Below, piece by piece: positions 1-8,669 of a DNA stretch of 64,000 nt; the first letter of the stretch is position 1; the number at the start of each line of letters is the position of its first letter. The stretch covers positions 1-64,000 of the forward strand of contig WVSN01000016.1 of assembly GCA_015689705.1 (NCBI GenBank), in the 5' to 3' direction. The position numbers and the translations under genes were made by a program. A model generated the notes under the pieces. The model ran no database searches, had not been told where the DNA came from, and saw only the letters and a list, made by a program, of their open reading frames with translations. The DNA comes from Rhodobacterales bacterium HKCCE3408. GTDB taxonomy: Bacteria > Pseudomonadota > Alphaproteobacteria > Rhodobacterales > Rhodobacteraceae.

Positions 1-1344
1 GGGACGGGCGAGCGCGCGGATGGCGAGCGCGGCGAGGCCCAGGATGAGCAGCGCCGCGATGACGCCACCGGCGGTGCCGAGCGCGAGGGTCGGCAGGCCG
101 GAGAGGTAGGTTGCCGCACCGATGAGCGCGACGGCGAGAGCGACCGTCGCGGCGATCGTCCAGCCGCCGGGCCACTGGCCGGCCATGTCGCCGCGATAGA
201 GTGCGGCGGCCTTGATCCTCGCGCTGCGGGCGACGGGCCATAGCGCGAAGAGGAAGGCGGTCAGCGTGCCGTAGAGCGCGGCCTCGAGCAGCGGGCCGGG
301 GCGCAGGCCGAGATCGACAGGGACGGGCAGCCGCGCCTCGATCAGCGGGGCGAAGGCGAAGGGCAGGATCAGGCCGAGCGCGAGACCGAGGACGAGGCCG
401 GCGGCGGTCAGGATCGCGACTTCGGCCAGGAACATGCCGAGGATCGTGCGGCCGCTCGCACCGAGCGTGCGGAGCGTGGCGATGGTGCCGGTCCGGCCCT
501 CGATCCACGCCCGGATCGAGGCGGAGATGCCGACGCCGCCGACGGCGAGCCCGGCGAGGCCGACAAGGACGAGGAACGCGCCCATCCGGTCCACGAAGAT
601 CTGAAGGCCGGGCGCCGGGTCGCGGGTGTCGCGCCAGCGCAGGCCGGCATCCGGAAAGAGCGCCTGCGCCTCGGCTTCCAGCGCCGCGAGATCGGCGCCC
701 GCCGGCAGGGCGAGGCGGTATTGCGTGTCGAAGAGCGTGCCGGGCGAGAGCAGGCCCGAATTCTCCAGCGCCACGGTCCGGACGATGGTGCGCGGACCGA
801 GGCTGAAGCCGGACCCTGCGGCGTCGGGCTCATCGGTGAGAAGCGCCGTCAGAACGAAATCCTGCGTGCCGAGGCGGAACGTGTCGCCCGGCGCGATGTC
901 GAGCCGGGCGGCGAGGACCGGGTCCATCACGCCGCCGGGCAGGCCATTCTGCCCGTCGAGAGCGGTTTCGATGCCGATCGCCGGGTCGAGGCCGGCAGCG
1001 CCGTAGAGCGGGTAGGCGTCATCCACCGCGCGAAGCTGCGTCAGGCCGCGCGTGTCGCCCGCCACGGCCATCGAGCGGAAATCGACGGTCTCGGAGACGC
1101 GCGTGGCGATCCGGTCCATGAAGGCGCGTTCTTCGTCCGTCGCGTAACGGTAGGTGAAGGTGAGCTCGGCATCGCCGCCAAGAATGACCGAGGCCTCCCG
1201 CGCCATCCCGGCGGTCAGGCCCTCGCGCACGATGCCGATGGCGGCGATAGCGGCGACGCCGAGGGCGAGGCAGAGCAGGAAGATACGGAACGCCCCGATC
1301 CCGCCGCGCAGATCGCGAAGCGCGAGCCGGAGGGCGGTCGTCAT
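1..1344 (-). CDS. ABC transporter permease, FtsX/YbbP type (partial, runs off the left edge)
   Basis: Inner-membrane permease subunit of an ABC exporter of the YbbP/FtsX (MacB-like) class. The readable part, 448 codons, opens with a short cytoplasmic N-terminus and a transmembrane segment (about residues 19-37, rich in L, A, I, G), then a long periplasmic domain, then hydrophobic segments from about residue 250 onward, the usual FtsX layout; the C-terminus lies outside the window. The start codon overlaps the stop of the upstream ATPase gene (ATGA), so the two are translationally coupled. The pairing ybbP-ybbA next to a divergent tesA is the same as in E. coli. The transported substrate is not known for this family. 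Confidence 0.85.
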   Translation of the reverse strand, partial: MTTALRLALRDLRGGIGAFRIFLLCLALGVAAIAAIGIVREGLTAGMAREASVILGGDAELTFTYRYATDEERAFMDRIATRVSETVDFRSMAVAGDTRGLTQLRAVDDAYPLYGAAGLDPAIGIETALDGQNGLPGGVMDPVLAARLDIAPGDTFRLGTQDFVLTALLTDEPDAAGSGFSLGPRTIVRTVALENSGLLSPGTLFDTQYRLALPAGADLAALEAEAQALFPDAGLRWRDTRDPAPGLQIFVDRMGAFLVLVGLAGLAVGGVGISASIRAWIEGRTGTIATLRTLGASGRTILGMFLAEVAILTAAGLVLGLALGLILPFAFAPLIEARLPVPVDLGLRPGPLLEAALYGTLTAFLFALWPVARSARIKAAALYRGDMAGQWPGGWTIAATVALAVALIGAATYLSGLPTLALGTAGGVIAALLILGLAALAIRALARP

Positions 1345-2036
1345 TCCGCCGCGTCCCGCATCTCGTCCCCGGCGACGCGGCCGTCACTGAGGTGGACGAC
1401 CCGGTCGCAGCGCGCGGCGAGGTCGGGCGCGTGGGTGACCAGAACGAGGGTCGCGCCGTGACGGGCGCGCAGATCGAGAATGAGCTCCATCACCGCGGCG
1501 CCGTTGGCGGCGTCCAGATTGCCCGTGGGTTCGTCGGCGAGCAGGATTTCGGGCCGGGGTGCGGCAGCACGGGCGAGCGCGACCCGCTGCTGTTCGCCGC
1601 CGGACAGCTCGGTCGGGTAGTGGTGCATCCGGTGGCCGAGACCGACGGCCTGAAGCTCCGCCTCGGCCACGTCGAAGGCGTCGGCCCGACTGGCGAGCTC
1701 GAGCGGCGTGGCCACGTTTTCGAGCGCGGTCATCGTCGGAATCAGGTGGAAGGACTGGAAGACCACGCCCATATGATCCCGACGGAAGCGGGCGAGGTCG
1801 TCCTCGGACATCGCGGTGAGGTCGCGCCCCAGGGCGGCGACGCGCCCGCCGGTGGCCCGTTCGAGCCCGCCCATGAGCATGAGGAGCGACGACTTGCCCG
1901 ACCCAGACGGACCCGTGAGCGCCAGTGTCTCGCCGCGTTCGACCTTCAGGCTGATCCCGTTCAGGATCTCCACCGGCCCGGCATGGGAGACGAGGCTGAG
2001 CGTCGCGTCTGTCAGGTCGAGGATCGGGGCAGTCAT
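1341..2036 (-). CDS. ybbA: ABC transporter ATP-binding protein, YbbA/LolD type
   Basis: Cytoplasmic ATPase (231 residues) that powers the downstream permease. Walker [10 protein letters not shown] lies at residues 42-50, the signature LSGGEQQR at 144-151 and Walker B ILLADEP at 164-170, followed by TGNLD, typical of the LolD/MacB/YbbA subfamily. A longer reading frame extends to 2090, but the chosen ATG at 2036 begins where family homology begins. That start codon overlaps the divergent tesA start by two bases. Related YbbA-YbbP pairs are thought to act in envelope lipid or lipoprotein handling; the assignment of function beyond ABC ATPase is by neighbourhood only. Confidence 0.88.
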   Translation of the reverse strand: MTAPILDLTDATLSLVSHAGPVEILNGISLKVERGETLALTGPSGSGKSSLLMLMGGLERATGGRVAALGRDLTAMSEDDLARFRRDHMGVVFQSFHLIPTMTALENVATPLELASRADAFDVAEAELQAVGLGHRMHHYPTELSGGEQQRVALARAAAPRPEILLADEPTGNLDAANGAAVMELILDLRARHGATLVLVTHAPDLAARCDRVVHLSDGRVAGDEMRDAAE

Positions 2037-2706
2037 GAAGGGCCTTCGCTTGCGGTCCTTGGCATATGGGGCGGGGCGCGCCGTCAGCAAGGCGGCGCTG
2101 GCGCTGGTACTGGCCGCCGCCCCCGCGGCGGCCGAGGAGGTGACGATCGCCGCCCTCGGCGACAGCCTGACCGCGGGCTACGGCCTGCCGACCGAAGAGG
2201 GCTTCGTGCCGCAATTGCAGGACTGGCTGGCCGCGCGGGGCCATGACGTGCAACTGATCAATGCCGGCGTTTCGGGCGACACGACGGCCGGCGGGCTGGC
2301 CCGGCTTGGCTGGACGCTGACCGACGATGTCGATGCGCTGATCGTCGCGCTTGGCGGCAACGACCTGTTGCGCGGGATCGCGCCCGAGGTCGCGCGCGCC
2401 AATCTCGACGCGATCCTGCAGGGGGCGGAGGGGCGGCCGGTGCTGCTGGTCGGGCTTGAAGCGCCGGGGAATTTTGGCCCGGATTACAAGCGCGACTTCG
2501 ACGCGATCTGGTCCGACCTGGCCGAGACGCATGGCGCGCTGCTTTACCGCGATTTCCTGGGCCCCGTGCGCGCGGCGGTCGAGTCCGGCACGGATCGATC
2601 CGTGCTGATCCAGCCCGACGGGCTGCACCCGACTGCGCGCGGCGTGGCGTTGATGGTCGAGGGGATCGGGCCGGCCGTCGAAGAGCTGATCGACGGGTCG
2701 GACTAG
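2035..2706 (+). CDS. tesA: Multifunctional GDSL esterase / lysophospholipase / thioesterase I
   Basis: Periplasmic SGNH hydrolase of 223 residues that hydrolyses acyl-CoA, lysophospholipid and aryl ester substrates in the family. A signal peptide with basic N-region and an Ala/Leu-rich core ends around AAA at residues 31-33. The GDSL block is at 42-45 with nucleophile Ser44, the GGND block around residue 105, and the catalytic Asp/His pair in DGLHP (Asp195, His198). The start at 2035 overlaps the start of the divergent ABC ATPase gene; the same divergent arrangement occurs in E. coli. Length matches TesA once the signal is counted. Confidence 0.9.
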   Translation: MKGLRLRSLAYGAGRAVSKAALALVLAAAPAAAEEVTIAALGDSLTAGYGLPTEEGFVPQLQDWLAARGHDVQLINAGVSGDTTAGGLARLGWTLTDDVDALIVALGGNDLLRGIAPEVARANLDAILQGAEGRPVLLVGLEAPGNFGPDYKRDFDAIWSDLAETHGALLYRDFLGPVRAAVESGTDRSVLIQPDGLHPTARGVALMVEGIGPAVEELIDGSD

Positions 2707-2819
2707 GCGCGGGACTTGGCAACCCGACGGCAACCGCTAGGCTTATCATAAGGAAAGGCGGGCAACGGCGCGCCCGGGTGGCCGGGAGTCTGCGCCTGCG
2801 GACGCACCGGGCGGATGCG

Positions 2820-2838
2820 TGCGATTTGACATATCGCA
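2820..2838. promoter_or_regulatory. Palindromic candidate operator upstream of glpD
   Basis: TGCGAT and ATCGCA form a perfect inverted repeat separated by TTGACAT, which itself contains a -35-like TTGACA. It sits about 40 bases before the glpD start in the only non-coding gap of the locus. Position and symmetry fit a repressor site for the glycerol genes, but it does not match the E. coli GlpR consensus and no glpR gene is in the window, so this is inference. Confidence 0.35.
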
Positions 2839-2878
2839 GTGAGATGCGAGAACGGAGCGACCGGACAAGGAGCACGAT

Positions 2879-4450
2879 ATGAGCGAGCCCTTCGACCTGT
2901 TCATCATCGGCGGCGGCATCAACGGCACCGGGATTGCCCGCGATGCGGCCGGGCGCGGCCTGTCGGTGTGCCTGGCCGAAAAGGCGGACCTGGCCGGCGC
3001 GACCTCGTCGGCCTCGACCAAGCTGTTCCACGGCGGGCTGCGCTATCTCGAATTCTTCGAGTTCGACCTCGTGAAGAAGGCCCTGGTGGAGCGCGAGACG
3101 CTGCTTCGGGCCATGCCGCACATTTCCTGGCCGATGCGCTTCGTCCTGCCGCTGTCGCCGGACATGCGGTTCGAAAGCTCGACCCCGACCTCGCGAATGC
3201 TGAATACGGTGATGCCATGGATGAAGGGGCGGCGGCCGAACTGGCTGATCCGGCTCGGGCTGTTTCTGTACGACAATCTCGGCGGGCGCGAGATCCTGCC
3301 CGGCACGCGATCGGTCGATCTGACGAACGGCCCGGAAGGCGCGCCGCTGAAGCCGAAGTTCCGGCAGGCCTACGAATATTCCGATTGTTGGGTGCAGGAT
3401 TCGCGGCTGGTGGTGCTGAACGCCCGTGACGCGCAGGCCCGTGGCGCGACGATCCTGACCCGCACCGGGGTCACCTCGGCCGCCCGCGACGGCGATCTGT
3501 GGCGCATCACGGTCGAGGACGACAGCGGAACGCGGGAGTACCGGGCGAAGGCGCTGGTCAATGCCGGCGGGCCGTGGGTGGCCGACGTGGTGGCGAACGT
3601 GGTGCGGATGAATTCGTCCGAGAAGATCCGCCTGGTCCGCGGCAGCCATATCGTGACGCAGAAGCTCTACGATCACGACAAGTGCTACTTTTTCCAGGGC
3701 TCGGACGGGCGGATCATCTTCGCGATCCCCTACGAGACCGACTTCACGCTGATCGGCACGACCGACCAGGAACATACCGACGACCCGCGAAACGCGCACT
3801 GCACGGATGCCGAGCGCGACTACCTGATCGACTTCGCCAACCAGTATTTCGAGCGCGAGATCACCGCCGACGACATCGTCTGGACTTATTCCGGTGTCCG
3901 GCCGCTGTACGATGACGGGGCGAAATCGGCGACGGCGGCGACCCGGGATTACGTGCTGTCGCTCGAAACGGATGGCGCGCCGCTCCTGTCGGTTTTCGGC
4001 GGCAAGATCACGACCTACCGGAAGCTGTCCGAGCAGGCGATGGCGAAGCTGGCGCCGCATTTCGACGGGTTGCCCGGGAACTGGACGGCGGGGGTTGCGT
4101 TGCCCGGCGGCGACTTCCCGGTGCGGGGCTTCGAGGAGCTGGTCGAGGGGCTGCTGCGCGACTACCCGTTCCTGACCCCGCCCTGGGCGCGTCGGCTGGC
4201 GCGGAACTACGGAACCGAGGCGCGGGAGATACTTGGATCGGCCGAGGACGCCGCCGCGCTCGGGCGGGATTTCGGCGCGACGCTGACCGAGGCCGAGGTC
4301 CGGTTCCTGATGGAGAAGGAATATGCGCGCACCGCCGAGGACGTCGTCTGGCGGCGCTCGAAGCTCGGTCTCCGGCTGAGCGCGGAGGAGATCGCGGCGC
4401 TTGACGGCTGGATGCAGACCGCACGGTCGGAACAGGCCGCCGCCGAGTGA
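2879..4450 (+). CDS. glpD: Aerobic glycerol-3-phosphate dehydrogenase
   Basis: Membrane-associated flavoprotein (523 residues) that oxidises sn-glycerol 3-phosphate to dihydroxyacetone phosphate and passes electrons to quinone. The FAD dinucleotide-binding motif IGGGINGTGIARDAAGRG lies at residues 10-27, followed by the ATSSASTKLFHGGLRYLE block that is diagnostic for GlpD; the DAO fold ends around residue 370 and a C-terminal alpha-helical cap domain follows. A good ribosome-binding site (AAGGAG) precedes the ATG. glpK follows 53 bases downstream, so the pair converts glycerol to a glycolytic intermediate. Confidence 0.96.
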   Translation: MSEPFDLFIIGGGINGTGIARDAAGRGLSVCLAEKADLAGATSSASTKLFHGGLRYLEFFEFDLVKKALVERETLLRAMPHISWPMRFVLPLSPDMRFESSTPTSRMLNTVMPWMKGRRPNWLIRLGLFLYDNLGGREILPGTRSVDLTNGPEGAPLKPKFRQAYEYSDCWVQDSRLVVLNARDAQARGATILTRTGVTSAARDGDLWRITVEDDSGTREYRAKALVNAGGPWVADVVANVVRMNSSEKIRLVRGSHIVTQKLYDHDKCYFFQGSDGRIIFAIPYETDFTLIGTTDQEHTDDPRNAHCTDAERDYLIDFANQYFEREITADDIVWTYSGVRPLYDDGAKSATAATRDYVLSLETDGAPLLSVFGGKITTYRKLSEQAMAKLAPHFDGLPGNWTAGVALPGGDFPVRGFEELVEGLLRDYPFLTPPWARRLARNYGTEAREILGSAEDAAALGRDFGATLTEAEVRFLMEKEYARTAEDVVWRRSKLGLRLSAEEIAALDGWMQTARSEQAAAE

Positions 4451-4503
4451 CTTCACACCGGCCGCGAGACGGATAATCTCGGGTGAGATGAAGGGAGGGC
4501 ACG

Positions 4504-6000
4504 ATGACCCATGTTCTGGCCATCGACCAGGGAACCACGTCCAGCCGCGCCATCGTGTTTGGCGGCGATCTGAAGCCGGTCGCCTCGGCGCAGGAGGAGT
4601 TTCCGCAGCATTTTCCGCGCTCGGGTTGGGTCGAACACGACCCTGACGACATCTGGGCGACGACCGCGGGAACCTGCCGTGAAGCGATCGAGCGGGCCGG
4701 GCTGCGCGCCGGCGACATCGCGGCGATCGGCATCACCAACCAGCGCGAGACGGTCGTCCTGTGGGACCGCAAGACCGGCAAGCCGGTGCACAACGCGATC
4801 GTCTGGCAGGACCGGCGGACGGCCGAATACTGCGCGAAGCTGAAGGCCGAGGGCCACGAGCCGATGGTGCAGGAGAAGACGGGCCTGCTGCTCGATCCGT
4901 ATTTCTCCGGCTCGAAGCTCGCCTGGCTTCTCGACAACGTCGACGGCGTCCGGGAACGGGCCGAGGCGGGCGATCTCGCCTTCGGGACGATCGACAGCTA
5001 CCTGATCTGGCGGCTGACCGGCGGCGAGTCGCATGTCACCGACGCCACGAACGCCGCGCGGACGCTGCTGTACAACATCCGTGACGGGCGTTGGGACGAC
5101 GATATCCTGAAACTCTTCGGGATTCCGAAGAACGTGCTGCCCGAGGTGCTCGACACAGGCGCGGAGTTCGGAATGACGCGGCCCGACCTGTTCGGCACGG
5201 CCCTGCCGATACGGGGCGTGGCCGGTGACCAGCAGGCCGCGACGCTTGGACAGGCATGCTTTTCGAAGGGCATGCTGAAGTCGACCTACGGCACCGGCTG
5301 CTTCGCGCTTCTGAACACCGGCGACACACCGGTAACGAGCAAGAACCGCCTTCTGTCGACCATCGCCTACCAGTTCGACGGCAAGCCGACCTATGCGCTC
5401 GAAGGCTCGATCTTCATCGCCGGCGCCGTCGTCCAGTGGCTGAGGGACGGGTTGAAGATCATCCGCGCGGCGGAAGAGACGCAGCCGCTGGCCGAGGCGG
5501 CCGATCCCGAACAGGCGCTCTATCTCGTGCCGGCCTTCACCGGGCTTGGCGCGCCCTATTGGGACCCGGACGCGCGCGGAGCGATCTACGGGCTGACGCG
5601 CAATTCCGGCCCGGCCGAGTTCGCGCGCGCGGCGCTGGAAAGTGTGGCGTTCCAGACCCGCGACCTGTGGGAGGCGATGCGCGCCGACTGGCAGGGTGCG
5701 GGCGGTGACCAGGTGCTTCGCGTCGACGGCGGCATGAGCGCGTCGGACTGGGCGATGCAGTTCCTCGCCGATATCCTCGGCGCGCCCGTCGACCGGCCGA
5801 AGGTTCTGGAAACGACGGCGCTTGGCGCGGCCTGGGCGGCCGGCAAGACGGCGGGCGTCTATCCCGAGATGGACGAATTCGCGAAGACCTGGGCGCTCGA
5901 CCGGACGTTCGAGCCGCAGATGGACGCGGAGACCCGCGCGGCACGCTATGCCGGCTGGAAGGACGCCGTGGCGCGGACCCTGTCGGAGCGGCCGAAATGA
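4504..6000 (+). CDS. glpK: Glycerol kinase
   Basis: ATP-dependent FGGY-family kinase (498 residues) forming glycerol 3-phosphate. The N-terminal phosphate-binding motif [14 protein letters not shown] is at residues 6-19, glycerol-contact residues lie in the NQRET and DPYFSGSK blocks, and the FGGY C-terminal signature appears around [22 protein letters not shown] serves as ribosome-binding site. It overlaps the next gene by 4 bases, so the amidase gene is part of the same transcript. No glycerol facilitator gene is in this cluster. Confidence 0.97.
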   Translation: MTHVLAIDQGTTSSRAIVFGGDLKPVASAQEEFPQHFPRSGWVEHDPDDIWATTAGTCREAIERAGLRAGDIAAIGITNQRETVVLWDRKTGKPVHNAIVWQDRRTAEYCAKLKAEGHEPMVQEKTGLLLDPYFSGSKLAWLLDNVDGVRERAEAGDLAFGTIDSYLIWRLTGGESHVTDATNAARTLLYNIRDGRWDDDILKLFGIPKNVLPEVLDTGAEFGMTRPDLFGTALPIRGVAGDQQAATLGQACFSKGMLKSTYGTGCFALLNTGDTPVTSKNRLLSTIAYQFDGKPTYALEGSIFIAGAVVQWLRDGLKIIRAAEETQPLAEAADPEQALYLVPAFTGLGAPYWDPDARGAIYGLTRNSGPAEFARAALESVAFQTRDLWEAMRADWQGAGGDQVLRVDGGMSASDWAMQFLADILGAPVDRPKVLETTALGAAWAAGKTAGVYPEMDEFAKTWALDRTFEPQMDAETRAARYAGWKDAVARTLSERPK

Positions 6001-6830
6001 AGATCGCACTCGGGCAGATGTGCTCGGCCGACAGCCATGGCCCGAACATCGCAACGCTGAAGGATTACGCAGCCCGTGCGGCGCGCGAAGGCGCCGAATT
6101 GTTGTGCCTGCCGGAAGTGGCCGGGCTGATGAACGCGAACTTCAAGGTTGCGCAGACGCAGGTCGTAGACGCGGCTGACGATCCCTACCTCGCCGCGGCG
6201 GCGGAAGCGGCGGCCGAGCACGGGCTCTGGCTCCATGCCGGATCGACGCCCGTGAGGGGGCCGGAGGAGAAGTTCCTCAACCACTCGGTCCTGTTCGGGC
6301 CGGACGGACGGATGGTCGCGGAGTACGACAAGATCCACCTCTTCGACATTCAGCTGGACGACGGCAAGCCGACCGGGGAATCGAAGCGTTTCTCCCCAGG
6401 CGGGCGCGGAGTGGTCGTGAACACGCCGCTCGGCAAGCTCGGGCTGACGATCTGCTACGACGTCCGGTTCCCGCAGCTCTACCGGGCCTGTGCGCAGGCC
6501 GGCGCGGAGATCCTGTTCGTCCCTTCGGCCTTCACCGTTCCCACGGGCCGGGCGCACTGGCAGACCTTGCTGACCTCACGGGCGATCGAGAACGGCGCCT
6601 TCGTCGTCGCACCGGCGCAGGTCGGCAAGCACGCGGACGGGCGCGAGACCTGGGGCCAGTCGCTCGTGATCGGCCCCTGGGGCGATGTCCGCCTCGACCT
6701 CGGTCGTGACGGACCGACTCTCGGATGGATCGAGATCGACCTGTCGGACGTTGCCCGCGCACGCCGTCAGATCCCCTCGCTGACGCATGACCGCGAATTC
6801 GAAGTCGACATTGTCGAAACGAGTACGTGA
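5997..6830 (+). CDS. Carbon-nitrogen hydrolase (nitrilase superfamily), Nit1/deaminated-glutathione-amidase-like
   Basis: Cytoplasmic amidase of 277 residues with the nitrilase-fold catalytic triad visible: Glu in LLCLPEV (about residue 40), Lys in EYDKIHLFD (about 112) and Cys in [12 protein letters not shown] (about 153). The YDVRFP sequence is characteristic of the Nit1/Nit2 branch, whose members act on deaminated glutathione or omega-amides such as alpha-ketoglutaramate. It starts inside the glpK stop (ATGA). Its presence with glycerol genes looks like chance of operon assembly rather than a common pathway. Substrate assignment is uncertain; the family is certain. Confidence 0.88.
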   Translation: MKIALGQMCSADSHGPNIATLKDYAARAAREGAELLCLPEVAGLMNANFKVAQTQVVDAADDPYLAAAAEAAAEHGLWLHAGSTPVRGPEEKFLNHSVLFGPDGRMVAEYDKIHLFDIQLDDGKPTGESKRFSPGGRGVVVNTPLGKLGLTICYDVRFPQLYRACAQAGAEILFVPSAFTVPTGRAHWQTLLTSRAIENGAFVVAPAQVGKHADGRETWGQSLVIGPWGDVRLDLGRDGPTLGWIEIDLSDVARARRQIPSLTHDREFEVDIVETST

Positions 6831-6840
6831 ACACTTTGTT

Positions 6841-6860
6841 TCCATTTCTTCGGAAATGGA
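6841..6860 (+). terminator. Hairpin with TTCG tetraloop after the glpDK-amidase operon
   Basis: TCCATTTC and GAAATGGA form a perfect 8-bp stem closed by TTCG, starting ten bases after the amidase stop. A TTTT run comes only seven bases after the stem, so it is an imperfect intrinsic terminator, but position and the very stable loop fit the end of the glycerol transcript. Confidence 0.45.
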
Positions 6861-7224
6861 TCAGACGTTTTCATGACGCTACGTCACAAAATTGGGAACA
6901 AAATTCCCAACTCTCCGGAAACTGTTCTTGGATAATTGACGGCGCACACCGGGCCAGATTGTCGGTGACGCCAGGAATTGTGATTTTATGTATTTTTATC
7001 AAACCCATGTCAGGCCCTTGCCCTCTACCTGTGAGCCGTACGCTGGCGAAACAATGACGGCGCATTGTGCATCAGCGTTTCCTGTTTTTTCCAGTTCTCA
7101 AGATTAACCAATTTCCAATTCTAATTCGCTCCAAACCCTAACCTGACCAAAAAGACAGGTTCGCGGACGAAATCAATTCGGCTAAAAAACACGTGTTACG
7201 AGTTCTGGGGTTTGCGATTGGTTA

Positions 7225-7259
7225 CGGGTCCGGCGGGGTTGCCGGGCCCGTTTCATTTT
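7225..7259 (+). terminator. Intrinsic terminator-like hairpin upstream of the guanidine riboswitch
   Basis: CGGGTCCGGC (7225-7234) pairs with GCCGGGCCCG (7241-7250) with a single G-T wobble around a 6-base loop and is followed at once by TTTCATTTT. It reads as a rho-independent terminator on the + strand. No protein gene ends here, so it may end a small RNA made from the AT-rich block or block read-through into the riboswitch. Confidence 0.6.
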
Positions 7260-7390
7260 GGGGCCGCGGTCAGGTGAGGAAACGCGCAGGACCCCGCCCC
7301 TCTGCCCAAAATACAGGCATATCTCGCCGATCGTCCGCCGGACCCCCTGCATTCGTTGACCGGACAGGCGGCACCTACGCAGCCTTGATG

Positions 7391-7505
7391 GTGCAGGGCA
7401 TTTAGGGTTCCGCCCGGACACGCTCCGGGGACTGGTCCGAGAAATGCCGCTGGCGTGCAAATTCGCGCTGGTACACGGCGGGCCAAAATCCCGGGAGAGC
7501 ACTGC
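7391..7505 (+). promoter_or_regulatory. Guanidine-I riboswitch (ykkC class) aptamer
   Basis: All the conserved blocks of the ykkC/guanidine-I aptamer are present in order: AGGGTTCCG at 7404-7412, TGGTCCGAGA at 7433-7442, ACACGG at 7473-7478 and CCCGGGAGA at 7490-7498. P1 is a perfect pairing of GGCATTT (7397-7403) with AAATGCC (7442-7448), enclosing a hairpin CCCGGA/TCCGGG (7413-7418 with 7424-7429). In the known class, guanidinium binding turns on downstream genes. It lies about 80 bases before an ABC transporter and a guanidine-hydrolase-type gene, so the genomic context agrees with the ligand. Confidence 0.95.
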
Positions 7506-7529
7506 GCATCATGTTCGGCCGCTCTCCGG
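7491..7529 (+). promoter_or_regulatory. Possible expression platform of the guanidine riboswitch
   Basis: CCGGGAGAGC (7491-7500), which includes the conserved 3' end of the aptamer, can instead pair with GCTCTCCGG (7521-7529) with one bulge. The two structures exclude each other, the usual logic of a riboswitch switch. No U-run follows the alternative stem, so it is not a textbook terminator; Rho or translation control is possible. This is inferred from base pairing only. Confidence 0.5.
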
Positions 7530-7580
7530 AACAGCTCTCTTCGGTCGGACAAGGGGGAAACCGTTCGAAGGAGCGAGACC

Positions 7581-8642
7581 ATGAGCTTCAAGACCATCGC
7601 CGCCACCGCCCTGGCGCTCTGCCTGGCCGCGGGCGCCGCATCCGCGCAGGAGCGCGACAGCTTCCGCATCGCCTGGTCGATCTATGTCGGCTGGATGCCG
7701 TGGGGGTATCTCGAGGAGTCCGGCATCATGGATGCCTGGGCCGAGCGCTACGGAATCGATGTCGAGATCGTCCAGATCAACGACTACATCGAGTCGATCA
7801 ACCTCTATACCGCGGGCGAGTTCGACGGGGTGACGGCGACCAACATGGACACGCTGTCGATCCCGGCTGGCTCGGGCGTCGACAGCACGGCGCTTATCGT
7901 CGGCGACTATTCGAACGGCAATGACGCGATCATCCTGAAGGGCGAAGGCGACCTGGCCAGCCTCGAGGGGATGCCGGTCAATCTCGTGGAACTGTCTGTG
8001 TCGCATTACCTGCTGATCCGCGGCCTCGAGACCGTGGGCCTGTCCGAGGCCGACCTGGCCGGCGTGGTGAACACCTCTGACGCCGACATGATCGCGGCGT
8101 TCCAGACCGACGATGTGGAAGCGGTCGTGACCTGGAACCCGCTTGTCTCCACCATCCTCGAAGATCCGGAGGCGAACCTCCTGTTCGATTCCTCCGACAT
8201 CCCGGGCGAAATCATCGACCTTCTCGTGGTGAACACCGAAACGCTCGACGCCAATCCCGATCTCGGCCGGGCGCTGGTCGGCGCGTGGTACGAGCTGATG
8301 ACGATCATGGCGTCGGACACCGAAGAGGGTGCCGCCGCGCGGACGGCGATGGCCGAGGCATCGGGCACGGATCTCGCCGGGTACGAGGCACAGCTTGCCT
8401 CGACCGAGATGTTCTACGATCCGGCCGATGCCGTCGCCTTCACCGAGGGCGCTGAACTGCCGGCCACGATGACGTCTGTCGCGCAGTTCCTGTTCGACCG
8501 CGGCATTCTCGGCGAAGGCGCGCCATCGCCCGACTTCGTCGGCGTGGAGTACCCGGACGGCACCGTCACCGGCGATCCGGAGAACGTGCAGTTCCGCTTC
8601 GACTCCTCCTTCATGGCCATGGCCGCCAACGGAGAGCTCTGA
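7581..8642 (+). CDS. ABC transporter substrate-binding protein, NitT/TauT type, guanidine operon
   Basis: Periplasmic solute-binding protein (353 residues) with a clear signal peptide ending at ASAQ around residue 21. The mature part resembles the nitrate/sulfonate/taurine and urea-carboxylase-associated binding proteins (NMT1-like fold; motif FDGVTATNMDTLSIPA near residue 75). The ATG at 7581 has a GAAGGAG ribosome-binding site and begins the signal peptide. It is the first gene after the guanidine-I riboswitch, and binding proteins of this type occur in other riboswitch-controlled guanidine loci, so guanidinium or a related cation is the likely ligand. The ligand itself is inferred. Confidence 0.88.
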   Translation: MSFKTIAATALALCLAAGAASAQERDSFRIAWSIYVGWMPWGYLEESGIMDAWAERYGIDVEIVQINDYIESINLYTAGEFDGVTATNMDTLSIPAGSGVDSTALIVGDYSNGNDAIILKGEGDLASLEGMPVNLVELSVSHYLLIRGLETVGLSEADLAGVVNTSDADMIAAFQTDDVEAVVTWNPLVSTILEDPEANLLFDSSDIPGEIIDLLVVNTETLDANPDLGRALVGAWYELMTIMASDTEEGAAARTAMAEASGTDLAGYEAQLASTEMFYDPADAVAFTEGAELPATMTSVAQFLFDRGILGEGAPSPDFVGVEYPDGTVTGDPENVQFRFDSSFMAMAANGEL

Positions 8643-8669
8643 GGCGGGCGGTCCGGCGGGGGGACGGGC

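Larger units (their letters stand above)
6831..7396. other. Non-coding AT-rich block between the glycerol operon and the riboswitch
   Basis: About 570 bases without a convincing gene. The stretch 6835-7200 is far richer in A and T than its surroundings. It holds several perfect inverted repeats: 6841-6860 (TTCG tetraloop), 6892-6910 (TTGGGAA/TTCCCAA), 7140-7161 (AACCTG/CAGGTT) and a terminator-like hairpin at 7225-7259. A small open frame at 6827-7057 has no ribosome-binding site and no recognisable sequence. The block may carry promoters or a small RNA; neither can be proven by reading. Confidence 0.5.

Noticed and set aside
2820-2838. GlpR-like operator upstream of glpD as firm regulatory site
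   Set aside because: The palindrome does not match the E. coli GlpR consensus and no glpR is near; kept only as a low-confidence candidate.
4453-6054. Long open frame of about 530 codons on the minus strand opposite glpK
   Set aside because: It is the antisense shadow of glpK, which has clear motifs and conserved length; GC-rich codon bias produces such frames throughout the window.
6827-7057. 76-codon open frame in the AT-rich block
   Set aside because: No ribosome-binding site, no recognised sequence, and it starts inside the preceding gene; treated as non-coding.
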